Shown here: positions 16,148-24,935 of the stretch, piece after piece
How positions within the stretch are numbered: position 1 is the stretch's first letter
Layout: each line of letters begins with the position of its first letter
From: Parvularcula bermudensis HTCC2503
Lineage (GTDB): Bacteria; Pseudomonadota; Alphaproteobacteria; Caulobacterales; Parvularculaceae
Direction of reading: 5' to 3'
DNA: 64,000 nt
NCBI RefSeq assembly: GCF_000152825.2
Contig: NC_014414.1
Coordinates: 620,001 to 684,000 of the forward strand
The notes under the pieces: model-generated
What the model was told of the DNA's origin: nothing
Seen by the model: only the letters and a program-made list of their open reading frames with translations
The model's database searches: none
Translations under genes and position numbers: made by a program

Positions 16148-17244
16148 TCAGAACCTGAATCGCTCTCGGCGTGATCGACCTGATCGGCGTCTTCCTCAGA
16201 GGGAATTGCTGAGCTTTCCTTTCCGAGAGGGATGAGGTTATCCGGTTTGCCCGCAAGTTCCCGAGCGACCCTCTCCATGCTCAGATAAAACATGACAATC
16301 GACGGCCGTGGTTCAAACTTCACCCCTTCCGGGTCATGCGGATTGTCGGCATTCAGAAAGGTTCGAATCGTCTTGATGGGTTCTTGGGCGGGATCGAGAT
16401 CGCCGCACCTCTCAGAAAGCTTTCTAACTTCGTCGTCGTTCAGGTGATCCGTATACACATGTAAATCGTCCTGTCGAACCATGAACGTCCGATAACTTGC
16501 CAGATATTTGTTGTCGCCGTCCGACACACGCCCCCGCAATCCATAGAGGTAGTTGTCTCCACCTTCGGATGCACGGAAAAGTGTCATCGTGTTCACCTGC
16601 AAACCGCCACCCTCATCTCTGGTCACCCTGGCCGTCATGGACTGCATGGAGAGCCAGAGACGCCCTTTCCAAGGGTTGCCACTCGGCCCCAACATCACTA
16701 ACTGTAGCCCGTCGGATTCGTCTGAACGTCGTATAATGACTATCGTCCGTCGAACGCGTTCCTGTTTGACGTGGTCCCTGTAACAGTAATAGACGCCTCC
16801 AAAACGCGCCAGCGTGGCGGTCTCATCGGCATCGAGCACTGCGTGCTTCGATCGACCATGGGTCGCTTCGGGCACGGGTAGCGCGTCACGCCACTTCATG
16901 AAGTCGGCCTTTCTAACGCCTACCTTCTTGATCAAATCATCCAAGTCATCTGTCAGGTCGCCTTCCGACAACGTGTTCTTGTTTTTGAAGATCGCGTTGA
17001 GGATCGTGACAAGCGCACTGATATTTTTCAGGCTAACATTTTCTCCCTTGAACCAACGTGAAAGCGAGACGTTGCTAAATGGCGGATGTCCGCCAAAGGC
17101 GTGTTGCTTGAGCTCATCTCTGACTTTCCGGATTTCGGCATAAAGGCTTGGCTGGCGGCCCGAACGCACGGGTCCGCTATTGCGAGAATAGGCCAGCACC
17201 AGAAGATGCGACCTAATTTCATAGCCTTGCCTTGATGCCGCCAA
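16144..17244 (-). CDS. Hypothetical protein with a possible N-terminal DNA-binding region
   Basis: This 366-aa protein is not recognised. Residues about 50-85 (FSNVSLSRWFKGENVSLKNISALVTIL) resemble a helix-turn-helix of the phage-repressor type. The remainder looks mixed alpha/beta (GGVYYCYRDHV, RRTIVIIRRSDESDG, LQLVMLGPSG, RLWLSMQSMTARV), with an acidic C-terminal tail rich in Ser, Asp and Glu. The stop codon overlaps the end of the convergent SRAP frame. A CTTCATGAAG palindrome about 75 bp upstream of the start could be its own operator. A regulator with a ligand or protein-sensing domain is plausible. Confidence 0.6.
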   Translation of the reverse strand: MAASRQGYEIRSHLLVLAYSRNSGPVRSGRQPSLYAEIRKVRDELKQHAFGGHPPFSNVSLSRWFKGENVSLKNISALVTILNAIFKNKNTLSEGDLTDDLDDLIKKVGVRKADFMKWRDALPVPEATHGRSKHAVLDADETATLARFGGVYYCYRDHVKQERVRRTIVIIRRSDESDGLQLVMLGPSGNPWKGRLWLSMQSMTARVTRDEGGGLQVNTMTLFRASEGGDNYLYGLRGRVSDGDNKYLASYRTFMVRQDDLHVYTDHLNDDEVRKLSERCGDLDPAQEPIKTIRTFLNADNPHDPEGVKFEPRPSIVMFYLSMERVARELAGKPDNLIPLGKESSAIPSEEDADQVDHAESDSGSD

Positions 17245-17585
17245 ATCCCTTTCCCCCCGGGCGCATTTACCGAATCACGCTCATGTTCGCTCATGACGTC
17301 GCCATGTTGCTTCACGATGCTTCATGAAGTTAACGTTATGACGCATGTATGGCGAAATGAAAACACCCAGCCAACCATGAAGTGCGCAGCATCATTCGGA
17401 AGATGTGCATGCTTTTATGGGTCTTGGAACGACGCGCGTTCCTGAAGAAGAGGGCTGACCAACATGGCGAGTCGTCCCCTATCCTCACCCTCATTTGTTG
17501 GTGAATGAGGAATTGCCCCTATTCGTTAATGCGCTCGAAAGTCCCGCCATGTCGGCATTTTTCCGACGGGCAAAGGTAGGGTGAT
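17245..17585. other. Divergent intergenic region
   Basis: These 341 bp lie between two divergent hypothetical genes. A palindrome CTTCATGAAG (17320-17329), preceded by the related TTGCTTCACGATG, may be an operator for the upstream regulator-like gene. I see no RNA gene or other structure. Confidence 0.4.
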
Positions 17586-17960
17586 ATGATGAAATCTCTC
17601 ACGATTGCAGCGCTGATCGTCGCTGCGGGTATCGGAATCTTCTGGGCGAAACCGAACTGGAAGGAAGAAGCGGCTGCAACGCTGGCCGTGCAACTCGACA
17701 AAGCGGCGACGTACTTCGCCTCGAACAGCGGGGATGCTCTGAACTCTCACGAAGCGCCGACGGCGCTCCCTCGGCTGGCTGCGACGAGCCACACTTATGA
17801 AGTCCGGCTTTTGGTGGTTTCACTGAGCTGCGAACAGGGGCGGAGCTGCACCGAGTTCCTGACTCAATCCACCAAGGTCGTCTCCGGAGCAGCATTTACC
17901 TCTGAAACGCGCATTCCCGTTTCAAAGGCCGGCATTGAGACCGATCTCGAAGAATGGTGA
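17586..17960 (+). CDS. Hypothetical exported or membrane-anchored protein
   Basis: This 124-aa protein starts with MMKSLTIAALIVAAGIGIFW, a signal anchor or signal peptide. The mature part has a pair of cysteines (SCEQGRSC at about residues 80-87) that may form a disulfide bond outside the cytoplasm. No family is recognised. It is isolated between an unknown gene and the 3' side of the Argonaute operon and does not share its direction. The ATG at 17589 is an alternative start. Confidence 0.5.
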   Translation: MMKSLTIAALIVAAGIGIFWAKPNWKEEAAATLAVQLDKAATYFASNSGDALNSHEAPTALPRLAATSHTYEVRLLVVSLSCEQGRSCTEFLTQSTKVVSGAAFTSETRIPVSKAGIETDLEEW

Positions 17961-18321
17961 CTGCGCCACAGGTCCTTGGGGCTCCAATAGGTCGAGACAG
18001 AATCAGATGAACATTGGGATGTCAGGAAACTGGCCTCCCGGTGTTTATATTTGCGCACGTTATCTATTAGTATCTTTATACTGATTTTCTTTTTACTGAT
18101 AGATAGGGCTGAAATATCACGATCTTCACAGCAGAACTCGGCTGGCAGTCATGATTGGTTACGCACCTATACAGCTAGGCTCTCATGAAAGGAGACGTCG
18201 GCCTATGAACGGGGGCCTTGTCGTTTCAGACGTTGGAGCAAGAGGAAAACGGGCATTTCTTCTTAAGGCGGCTCAGCGTCGAACGCCCCCGACGACCGCC
18301 CAAAGTGTCCATCCGACTCGT
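17961..18321. other. AT-rich gap downstream of the Argonaute gene
   Basis: This is a 361-bp stretch with no supported gene. Around 18061-18105 are AT-rich inverted elements (TATCTAT/ATAGATA and AGTAT-CTTT-ATACT), and TTTATACTGA shared with 8871-8880. A transcription terminator for the Argonaute operon is expected here, but I do not see a clear one. Confidence 0.4.
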
Positions 18322-19752
18322 CTACATAAACAAGCGCACCGGATAAGGGTGCGGCTGCAGATCCGGCATCCGTTTGACGATCTGGGCGAGCCTTCCCGCA
18401 TAGTTCAGCGTGACCGGCATGCCGTCATAGGGGCCGTCATTGTTCCAATCCATCTTGGTCAAACCGAGCGTATCGCTGCACACATCGCCGAAATCGCCAC
18501 GCCCCGCGTGCCGAGTGATGAGGAGCGGTTCGGGCGTGCCTTTCCCTTCCTTGAAATAGTGCGCGCCGCGCAGCGCCACATCAGGGAGGTCGCCGCGACT
18601 CCACAGGAGCGCTTCATGAGCGCCTATCGGCATCAGGCTCCCGCGTTCGACTGGATAGCCCGCCACTTTCTGGGCGGCGTCGACGCGATAGCCGCGCCAT
18701 CCCGTGTCCTGTTGCACCTGGATCAGCTCGACAGCGTCCACCGATGAAAGGGCGTTGAGGCATCCATCGACTTCTTCATCCCGAAAGGGCGTGTTCTTGT
18801 GGATCACGACCCGTTTGGGCAGATCGCCATAATGCTTCCTCTGATAGATGGTGAGGCTGCGGGCGATGATCTTCAGCATCTGCGCGTGATTGAGATAAGG
18901 ATTATCCCCGTAGACGCTGACGCCGTCCGCTTTGTAGGCGATGAATTCCAGTCCTGAGCCTTCTGCGTCGAACACCTGCGCACAGCAGATCGCGAAGCGG
19001 GGACCATCGTCCTGCACCCGACGCATGGCGTAATCGATGCCAATAAAGGCTGTCTGCGGGTGGATGTCCTCAAGCACCCAGGGAACGCCCCCCGCCTTGG
19101 TGTAGAGAGCGATCGAGAGCCGCCACATGACGCTGGCGCGGCAATGATAATCGAGCGCCTTGTCGCTCCGAATAAGCTGCACGCTGACGCCCATGCTGGC
19201 GCCCACGGCTTTGAGATAATCGTGTAGATCGAAGTCTTCCTCATCACGCTCCACGAAGGCCGGCTCCCAGGCCGCATCGATGCCGATGAACACCACGTCG
19301 AAATCATTCCGCGTCGCCTTCAACTGCGTGATGGCGCGCTGCAAGGCTTCGGCAAGCACAACATACGGCTTTCTGGCGCGCCGGACGTCATCGGTTAGCG
19401 TGTCCGGCAAGATGATTTCACTCGCCGACCCGGCTCCGACGGGCCTGACGCCGAACGTCTTCGACATGCCCTGATAGTCAGGCCGGTAGGCGGCAGCGTC
19501 GCGCGGGCGGAGGGTCGCCTCCAGCTCGCTGACAAGGCCCCGCATCTTTCCGATCATGCCCTGCTGACCGATCATGGCGATCCGGATCTGATCCGGAACG
19601 CCCGCGATCCAGTTGCGGCTATAGGGGCCATAGCGCAGGAGGCCGCGCAGCGGATGCACGTCCACGTCATTGTCGGCCGTCGAGCCGAATCGCAGAAGCG
19701 GCTCGCGCAACCGTTCATGCGCTGTCAGGCCGAAGGGCCGCTTGTCGCTCAT
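18322..19752 (-). CDS. Short prokaryotic Argonaute (MID-PIWI), SPARSA type
   Basis: This 476-aa protein has the length and layout of short prokaryotic Argonautes: a MID domain followed by a PIWI domain, with no PAZ or N domain. Segments such as NDFDVVFIGIDAAWEPAF, KALDYHCRASVMWRLSIALYTKAGG and RVVIHKNTPFRDEE, and the C-terminus ending VRLFM, fit the PIWI fold. I see no obvious DEDX tetrad, as expected for the inactive PIWI of this clade. It binds a guide and target and activates its partner. Its ATG overlaps the SIR2-APAZ stop (ATGA), so the two are made as a pair. Its last 98 codons are duplicated at 8523-8819. Confidence 0.85.
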   Translation of the reverse strand: MSDKRPFGLTAHERLREPLLRFGSTADNDVDVHPLRGLLRYGPYSRNWIAGVPDQIRIAMIGQQGMIGKMRGLVSELEATLRPRDAAAYRPDYQGMSKTFGVRPVGAGSASEIILPDTLTDDVRRARKPYVVLAEALQRAITQLKATRNDFDVVFIGIDAAWEPAFVERDEEDFDLHDYLKAVGASMGVSVQLIRSDKALDYHCRASVMWRLSIALYTKAGGVPWVLEDIHPQTAFIGIDYAMRRVQDDGPRFAICCAQVFDAEGSGLEFIAYKADGVSVYGDNPYLNHAQMLKIIARSLTIYQRKHYGDLPKRVVIHKNTPFRDEEVDGCLNALSSVDAVELIQVQQDTGWRGYRVDAAQKVAGYPVERGSLMPIGAHEALLWSRGDLPDVALRGAHYFKEGKGTPEPLLITRHAGRGDFGDVCSDTLGLTKMDWNNDGPYDGMPVTLNYAGRLAQIVKRMPDLQPHPYPVRLFM

Positions 19753-21533
19753 TGGCTCCTCCCGCTGAAACCGCTGACGGTGTTGATGGTGAAGCTGGCG
19801 CCGATCCCCTTTGTGAACGGTCCCGCAGTCAGCGCGACCTCCCCTTTATCGGCGCCCAGAAGGATCGTTCGCCAGCTTTCAAGGAGATCATTCGACTGCG
19901 AATTGTACCGTCGCGCCATGCGTTCGCGTACAAAGTCCTTCGCCTTGTTCTTGTCTTCCGGGCTCGCCTCATCGTTCCAAACGAGGTGCGTTCGCGGATT
20001 GAGCAGCAGCCAGAGACGATCGTCCCGATAATCGAGCCGAAGGCCGCAAACCTCGATCCAGTCGATCCTGGTCCCGGCGACAACGCCTTTGACGACGTTC
20101 GGATTTCCCAATCCCCGGAAGCGACCGGCGGGCGTTACGCTCGGTTCAGCAAGCACGAGCGTTTCGCCGCGTCGATATTTTAGCTCAAGTCGGGACGCGG
20201 TCGAGATCGCCGTAAAGAGCGCATCGCGCAGCAGTCGACGTTCGCCCGATTCCCGGACGAGACGGCTGTCCAGGATCGGATGCGTATTCCACTCCTTGAT
20301 GTCGTTGTCTGAATAGGCGGCGCGCAGATCATCATCGTCGCCAAAAGCGATGACGCCGTCGCGGATGCGTGTTGCAACGCCCTTGTGTCCTGACGTCTCC
20401 AGAACTTCGCGTACTTCCTTCGCGTTGCCGATCTCGCACCCGATCAGGCGGGCGATCTGGGGATAGGCCGTCACCGGAAACCCATTGGTGCGAATGACAG
20501 GAAATTTCTTACCGCGCTTTCCGGTTTGGATCGCCGCACGACGACCCGCGCGTTCCGTACGGAAATTGGCGGCGACTCCGTCCAGCTCCGGGAGGAAGGT
20601 CGCGATCTCCGACATCGCTTCATCGAAACCCTGAGCCTCGACGAGATGGGCGTCTATACCCTTCGCTCGCGCTTTCCGGATCAAATCGCTCACCGCCGGA
20701 AAAACCTCTCCATCGCCGCGATGAAACCAGTAAAGGCCCTGGGACAGACCGCCTTCATCGATAGCGTGGGTCAGCGCCTCCATGACCGAACCGTCGCGGC
20801 CGCTATAACCCACGATCGCGAGGCCGCGCGTCCGGCACGCGTCGACTAGCGCCCGGCGCAGCGTTTCATCCTGAGACTGAAGTTCCGAAGCCGTGTTCTT
20901 CAGACTCCGGCTCTGAAAATCGCCATGCAGCTTTCCGTAAACCGGCCACCGGCTTTCCGAAATCGCCTCAACGACGGTCGATGGATTGTTGAGGTCGCCG
21001 TCGGTCAATCGGCCGGTCGTCTCAAACTTTGCGGCGGCAGCGTCTTCGACGAGCCGGTCGAAATTCGTGGTCCAGACGATGTCGCAAAGATTTTTATCCA
21101 TAAGCGCGACAAGCACTCTGTGGCCATGCGTCGGCCGCGCCGACGAGACGGCCTCCTCGATATAACGGCGTCGGTCGTTTTCCGCATGATATGCCGCCTC
21201 GAAATACGCCGCATATTCTGTAGGATCGTCGGAGAGCGGATAGTCGCCCGTCTCATCGAAATAACGCTGAATGAGACGCCGCGCGCGTATATCGGTATTG
21301 TCCGGCAGCGCCGAGTCGCGCACCCCTTTCTGAGATCGGTAGATCGAGCGCTTGAAGTCCCAGATCATGTCCCAGCCGGTCTTGATGCCGGCGGCGCGCG
21401 AAGCGCCCGCGCCCAAAAGCCACATGATCGACCGTCCCCGGCGCTGAAACAGCCGGAGGAAGGATGGCAAATCGAGGGTCAGATCCGCATCGGCACTAGT
21501 TGGACTTTGATCGTTCATCTCAGAATTTGACAT
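19749..21533 (-). CDS. SIR2-APAZ NADase effector of a SPARSA system
   Basis: This 594-aa protein is a fusion of an N-terminal SIR2 domain and a C-terminal APAZ domain. SIR2 features are WLLGAGASRAAGI (residues about 38-50), VWTTNFDRL (about 150-158) with the catalytic Asn-Asp pair, KLHGDF (about 197-202) with the likely catalytic His, and VGYSGRD. The APAZ part from about residue 330 on would bind the Argonaute. In known SPARSA systems the heterodimer, once guided to invading nucleic acid, depletes NAD+ and stops the cell. The start overlaps the upstream Abi-like gene by 14 bp; ATG codons at 21533 and 21518 are both possible starts. Confidence 0.88.
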   Translation of the reverse strand: MSNSEMNDQSPTSADADLTLDLPSFLRLFQRRGRSIMWLLGAGASRAAGIKTGWDMIWDFKRSIYRSQKGVRDSALPDNTDIRARRLIQRYFDETGDYPLSDDPTEYAAYFEAAYHAENDRRRYIEEAVSSARPTHGHRVLVALMDKNLCDIVWTTNFDRLVEDAAAAKFETTGRLTDGDLNNPSTVVEAISESRWPVYGKLHGDFQSRSLKNTASELQSQDETLRRALVDACRTRGLAIVGYSGRDGSVMEALTHAIDEGGLSQGLYWFHRGDGEVFPAVSDLIRKARAKGIDAHLVEAQGFDEAMSEIATFLPELDGVAANFRTERAGRRAAIQTGKRGKKFPVIRTNGFPVTAYPQIARLIGCEIGNAKEVREVLETSGHKGVATRIRDGVIAFGDDDDLRAAYSDNDIKEWNTHPILDSRLVRESGERRLLRDALFTAISTASRLELKYRRGETLVLAEPSVTPAGRFRGLGNPNVVKGVVAGTRIDWIEVCGLRLDYRDDRLWLLLNPRTHLVWNDEASPEDKNKAKDFVRERMARRYNSQSNDLLESWRTILLGADKGEVALTAGPFTKGIGASFTINTVSGFSGRSQ

Positions 21534-22242
21534 GCTCCGAGTCTTTGAATTGTGCGAGCAGGTCAGGAATTCTCGATGACGCCTCGACCCAAGCGCGCGC
21601 TTCGGGCGACATCCACTCCAGAACCTTCAGAATACTCTCATAGTCCTTGTCGAGGCGCCGGGCGTGAACGGGCTCATGATGGGCGATCCGGTTCCGCAGC
21701 AGACGCATATGCTCGAATGGACTGTGCGCCGCCTTGCGGTTCAGTTTGGGCGCGCCGGGAAAGGCGCGCCGCAGTGCCGGCCGCCAGAGGGTCATTTCGT
21801 AATTCGCCTTCGGCGCCGGCGACTGCCGGCGACCGCCAGCGCCAAGCAGCGACACCCAAAAGCCGAAGGACAGATTCGCCACCATATGCGGGGCGTCGAT
21901 AGGATGACCTTCTTTCGCCAGGCCGCGCTTCGATTCGTCGATTTTCTTTAGCGCATGGGCGTCGAGACCCGGACCGGCCGCATCATACCAGGTCGCGCCA
22001 TACCGGGCCGACAGCGAGGCGTTCAGGGCGTTGCGAAGGGTCACTTCGAGGGTCTGCAACGGACCGTAAAAGGCCGCGCTGATTGCGGTATTCCAGCCGT
22101 AAAGACGGAAGGCCGCCTTGCGGTTCCCGCCGCAGGCGTCTACATATTTCGCGAATCGGTCAGTTGAGAGCGCGGTCTCGATGGCGTCGAGCGTTGGCCC
22201 ATCCCACTGGTCGATCTTGACTTCTCCTTCGTCTTTCGACAT
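21520..22242 (-). CDS. Abi_2 (AbiD/AbiF-like) HEPN-type protein
   Basis: This 240-aa protein starts at the ATG at 22242 (MSKDEGEVKI). It follows the Abi_2 pattern: RLYGWNTAISAAFYGPLQTLEVTLRNAL near residues 45-75, FGFWVSLLGAGG near 125, and the HEPN catalytic motif in LRNRIAHHEPV near 180 (R-x4-H). HEPN proteins of this group are abortive-infection RNases. The gene overlaps the SIR2-APAZ start by 14 bp and is on the same strand, so it is probably part of the Argonaute operon. Such a partner is not a standard SPARSA component as far as I know. Confidence 0.75.
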   Translation of the reverse strand: MSKDEGEVKIDQWDGPTLDAIETALSTDRFAKYVDACGGNRKAAFRLYGWNTAISAAFYGPLQTLEVTLRNALNASLSARYGATWYDAAGPGLDAHALKKIDESKRGLAKEGHPIDAPHMVANLSFGFWVSLLGAGGRRQSPAPKANYEMTLWRPALRRAFPGAPKLNRKAAHSPFEHMRLLRNRIAHHEPVHARRLDKDYESILKVLEWMSPEARAWVEASSRIPDLLAQFKDSEHVKF

Positions 22243-22320
22243 ATTGTTACCGTAAGCCCCGGACCCGCCTCTGCTTCGCATGCGCCCGGGGCGAAGCTTT
22301 TTTAGGTCCTCTTTTTCCCA

Positions 22321-22857
22321 TCATGCCGTTTTCTTGATCCCGGCCGCGCGGCGATGCGCCCGGCGGCGCACGGCCTTCCGGGTTTCCCTCGCTTTCTCGT
22401 CGGCTTCACGAAATTCCGGTTCGAGCTTTTTCAGCTTCGCCACCAGACCGGAGAGATCGTAAATATTGCTCAGCTTGCCGCCGTGCCCTGCATGATGCCG
22501 CTCAATCCGCGTCACCAAACCGGCCTGTTCGAGATCCGCGATGTAACGCTGCAATTGCCGCTTTGATAGCCCGAGTCGTTCCGAAAGCGTCTCTTTACTT
22601 GGATAAGGCTTACGCGCGTCATCCCACCAGAAATCGCAGAGCTGCATGAGAACCGCGAGCTGGGTCGGGTTCAGTCCGAGACGGTTCTGCGCCCGCAATA
22701 GCAGGGACGGCACGATGCAGAAGCCGAGATCCATGACCGGCTTGCCCCATTTGCGTTCCGATGCTTTCGAGGCTTTCGCCGGGCGAAGCTGGACGACTTT
22801 GCCGTCCCCTTCATTGTCATTTTCTGCGTCCGCCGCAGAGCTTGTCTTCATACTCAT
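22321..22857 (-). CDS. Winged-helix DNA-binding protein (replication-initiator or GntR-like fold)
   Basis: This 178-aa protein has a winged-helix domain at residues about 60-125. It reads NRLGLNPTQLAVLMQLCDFWW, then PSKETLSERLGLSKRQLQRYIADLEQAGLVTRIER, which is a clear helix-turn-helix with a wing. The C-terminal 40 residues are strongly basic and helical. Similar proteins occur in mobile elements as regulators. The gap to the Abi-like gene is 78 bp on the same strand, so it could be the first gene of the defence operon and its regulator. ATGs at 22857 and 22851 are both possible starts. Confidence 0.65.
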   Translation of the reverse strand: MSMKTSSAADAENDNEGDGKVVQLRPAKASKASERKWGKPVMDLGFCIVPSLLLRAQNRLGLNPTQLAVLMQLCDFWWDDARKPYPSKETLSERLGLSKRQLQRYIADLEQAGLVTRIERHHAGHGGKLSNIYDLSGLVAKLKKLEPEFREADEKARETRKAVRRRAHRRAAGIKKTA

Positions 22858-23124
22858 TGTCGATTACTCCAAGTTCGCTGTTGAAGCCCATATTCGCTTG
22901 AATTTGCGGAGTTTCAAGATTGATGCCGTAGTCAAATATGACATCGGGGCCTGGTCAGCAACGACAAGGGCGCCCAGGTCGGGAATGTCCACTAAAGTAG
23001 GACCATTCACGCAGCACTCCGGGTAGTCAGATAAACGAGCATGTATAACCCCTGGTCGGATCTGACCGTGGGGGTCGCTGAAAAAACTTCATTTTGTCTG
23101 TAATGACGCCAACGCGGACGCGCG

Positions 23125-24195
23125 TCAGGCGATCATCCAGATGAATGTCGTGCCGTCCAAACGCAGCGGTATGTCGCGAGGCGGCGCAGTTTTCGTCTCC
23201 GCCTTCCGAAAGGCGGGGCCGGCGAGGGCGGCGCGCTGTCCGGCGGGAACGCGTTCCAAAAGATCGCTCACCGAATCCAGCACCGCCCGTCCGAGCGACG
23301 TCGCCACCTCGGCGGCGTATTCCTTCTTCGCCCGTTCCGCGACGCGCCGTCGAAGCGTCTGACCAGCAAGGCCCGGATCGGCCCGGGCCACGTCGACAGC
23401 GGCGGACACTATGGCGACGCCAACCGAGAGAAGATCGTTCCGGCGCGCCAGGAAGGGAATGACCGCCTTTTCCTGCGCTTCGTCGTTAAAAGGCGAGAGC
23501 AGCATCAACAGCTCACGGACATCTCCCTCCCAGACCCCCGCATTCAAAAAATCGCCTTCTTCTGAAAACGACTTCCAGAGGTCATCGCCCAAGGCTGTTT
23601 CTCCGGACTCGTAGCGTGGGTGGCCGACGAGCAGCGGCTTCACCTGGTCCCAGGCCGACATCGGCAAATGAAAAGTGCTGATCGGCGATGTGCCAAGCCA
23701 GTGATCGCTGGGCAAGAAGAGCCCGAATTCCGTTTCACCGCCCGTATAGTGATCCCAGAAGCCGACATAGACCACCGAACTGAGGTCCTGCTCGAATATC
23801 GCATCCACCGTTGCAAGGCCGAGCCCGGCAATGTCTTGCAACGCGGCGACAGCGCCTGAAAGCGTTTCCATGCATCGACGCCATTTCAGCTCCGTGTCCG
23901 GATCATGTTTGGACGTGTTGTAAAGCTCGCGCAGATGATGAAGGGCCTCCAGTGTCGTCGATTGCGCGCCAAGGGGCGCGAGATCGTCGATGAGCGTGTT
24001 CAGGGTCGTTCTCCGGCTCGCGCCCGGAAAAACGACAGCTTTCAGGAAATACTCGATCCGGGACGTAAAAGGCTCGATGAGCCCCGATAGGTCAGATCGT
24101 GTGAACGTCTCCTGCGCCAAAGCCTTCACGCCTTTCAAGACTGCCTCAGCGTCCTGGATGATCGCGTCTCCCCGCGTCTGCATCTTTACGGTCAT
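23125..24195 (-). CDS. Hypothetical mostly helical protein
   Basis: This 356-aa protein has no family I can name. The first about 130 residues are helical, with LHHLRELYNTSKHDPD near residue 85-100, which recalls HEPN-like or pre-toxin helical domains, though the R-to-H spacing is longer than the usual HEPN motif. The middle contains an aromatic-rich region (VVYVGFWDHYTGGETEFGLF). It ends with a short strand (LDGTTFIWMIA). It lies between the defence operon and the transfer genes on the same strand, with about 270 bp on each side, and may be an independent cargo gene. Confidence 0.5.
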   Translation of the reverse strand: MTVKMQTRGDAIIQDAEAVLKGVKALAQETFTRSDLSGLIEPFTSRIEYFLKAVVFPGASRRTTLNTLIDDLAPLGAQSTTLEALHHLRELYNTSKHDPDTELKWRRCMETLSGAVAALQDIAGLGLATVDAIFEQDLSSVVYVGFWDHYTGGETEFGLFLPSDHWLGTSPISTFHLPMSAWDQVKPLLVGHPRYESGETALGDDLWKSFSEEGDFLNAGVWEGDVRELLMLLSPFNDEAQEKAVIPFLARRNDLLSVGVAIVSAAVDVARADPGLAGQTLRRRVAERAKKEYAAEVATSLGRAVLDSVSDLLERVPAGQRAALAGPAFRKAETKTAPPRDIPLRLDGTTFIWMIA

Positions 24196-24368
24196 TGTCT
24201 CACGCCTCTATTTCCGACACCCCACGCATGAAGATTTAACGGAATTCTCTTGCCGTCTGGATGAATAGTTTATTTCGTTTTTTGATGGCGTTTAGTCTCT
24301 CATAGAAATTCATGGACACTTTGATTTAATACTCCCAGCAAAAAATAGAGGCACCTGAATACGCGCAA

Positions 24369-24581
24369 TCACTGAGACAGTATATCGACATTTTGGATCT
24401 GATATTGTTCGCGATTCAACCGAGACTTTACACGAGCGGATCTCGACCTGCGTTGTTCCAATTCCCTTTCCAGCCGCTCGAAGACTGGCCAATAGACGTC
24501 TCCATATCTGTCGATCAATCGTGCGACGACATTCAGGCCGTCTTCGATCTCCTCTTCAGATATGGTGCGACGCGAAGGCAT
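24369..24581 (-). CDS. Small conserved ICE protein
   Basis: This 70-aa protein starts at the ATG at 24581 (MPSRRTISEEEIEDG). It is helical and acidic then basic: GLNVVARLIDRYGDVYWPVFERLERELE. Proteins of this size and pattern follow DUF736 genes in many alphaproteobacterial conjugative elements, from memory. Its function is unknown. It is 19 bp downstream of the DUF736 gene on the same strand, at the end of the trb operon. Confidence 0.6.
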   Translation of the reverse strand: MPSRRTISEEEIEDGLNVVARLIDRYGDVYWPVFERLERELEQRRSRSARVKSRLNREQYQIQNVDILSQ

Positions 24582-24600
24582 GATTGGCCGTCTCGATTGA

Positions 24601-24918
24601 CTAACTCGCTGTCGGTCGCGGACGCGACCAGACGAGATCCGCCTTGCCGTCCTGCTCGAACAGGGCCGCCCAGATCGGTTCGACAAAGCTTGGATCGTCC
24701 AGAAAGACTTTTAGATAGGGGCGCGGGCTCTGGCCTTCGGACATCTTCCGATGCGCAAAGCCGAGGTCGCATTGTCCGGTCTTCACAAAGAAGTCCGGGG
24801 AGTTTTCATTCTTCTTGTTGCCGTTCGGAACGATGCGAACCTTGCGCGCCATGCTCAAGGTCGAGATGGTGCCTTCATATCCTTCGTGGGTGAGACGAAA
24901 CTGACCGATGGTCGCCAT
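24601..24918 (-). CDS. DUF736 family protein
   Basis: This 105-aa protein has the DUF736 pattern: MATIGQFRLTHEGYEGTIS at the start, ARKVRIVPN, SPDFFVKTGQCDLGFA, PRPYLKVFLDDPSFVEPIWAALF. DUF736 proteins are a hallmark of alphaproteobacterial ICEs and plasmids; their role in transfer is not established. A second, diverged DUF736 gene lies at 42793-43116. It follows the DUF2274 gene by 17 bp at the 3' end of the trb operon. Confidence 0.85.
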   Translation of the reverse strand: MATIGQFRLTHEGYEGTISTLSMARKVRIVPNGNKKNENSPDFFVKTGQCDLGFAHRKMSEGQSPRPYLKVFLDDPSFVEPIWAALFEQDGKADLVWSRPRPTAS

Positions 24919-24935
24919 GAGTGTGTACTCCTCTG

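Noticed and set aside
18322-21533. SPARTA (TIR-APAZ) system
   Set aside because: The effector has GAGAS, TTNFD and LHGD motifs of SIR2 rather than a TIR domain, so SPARSA is the right class.
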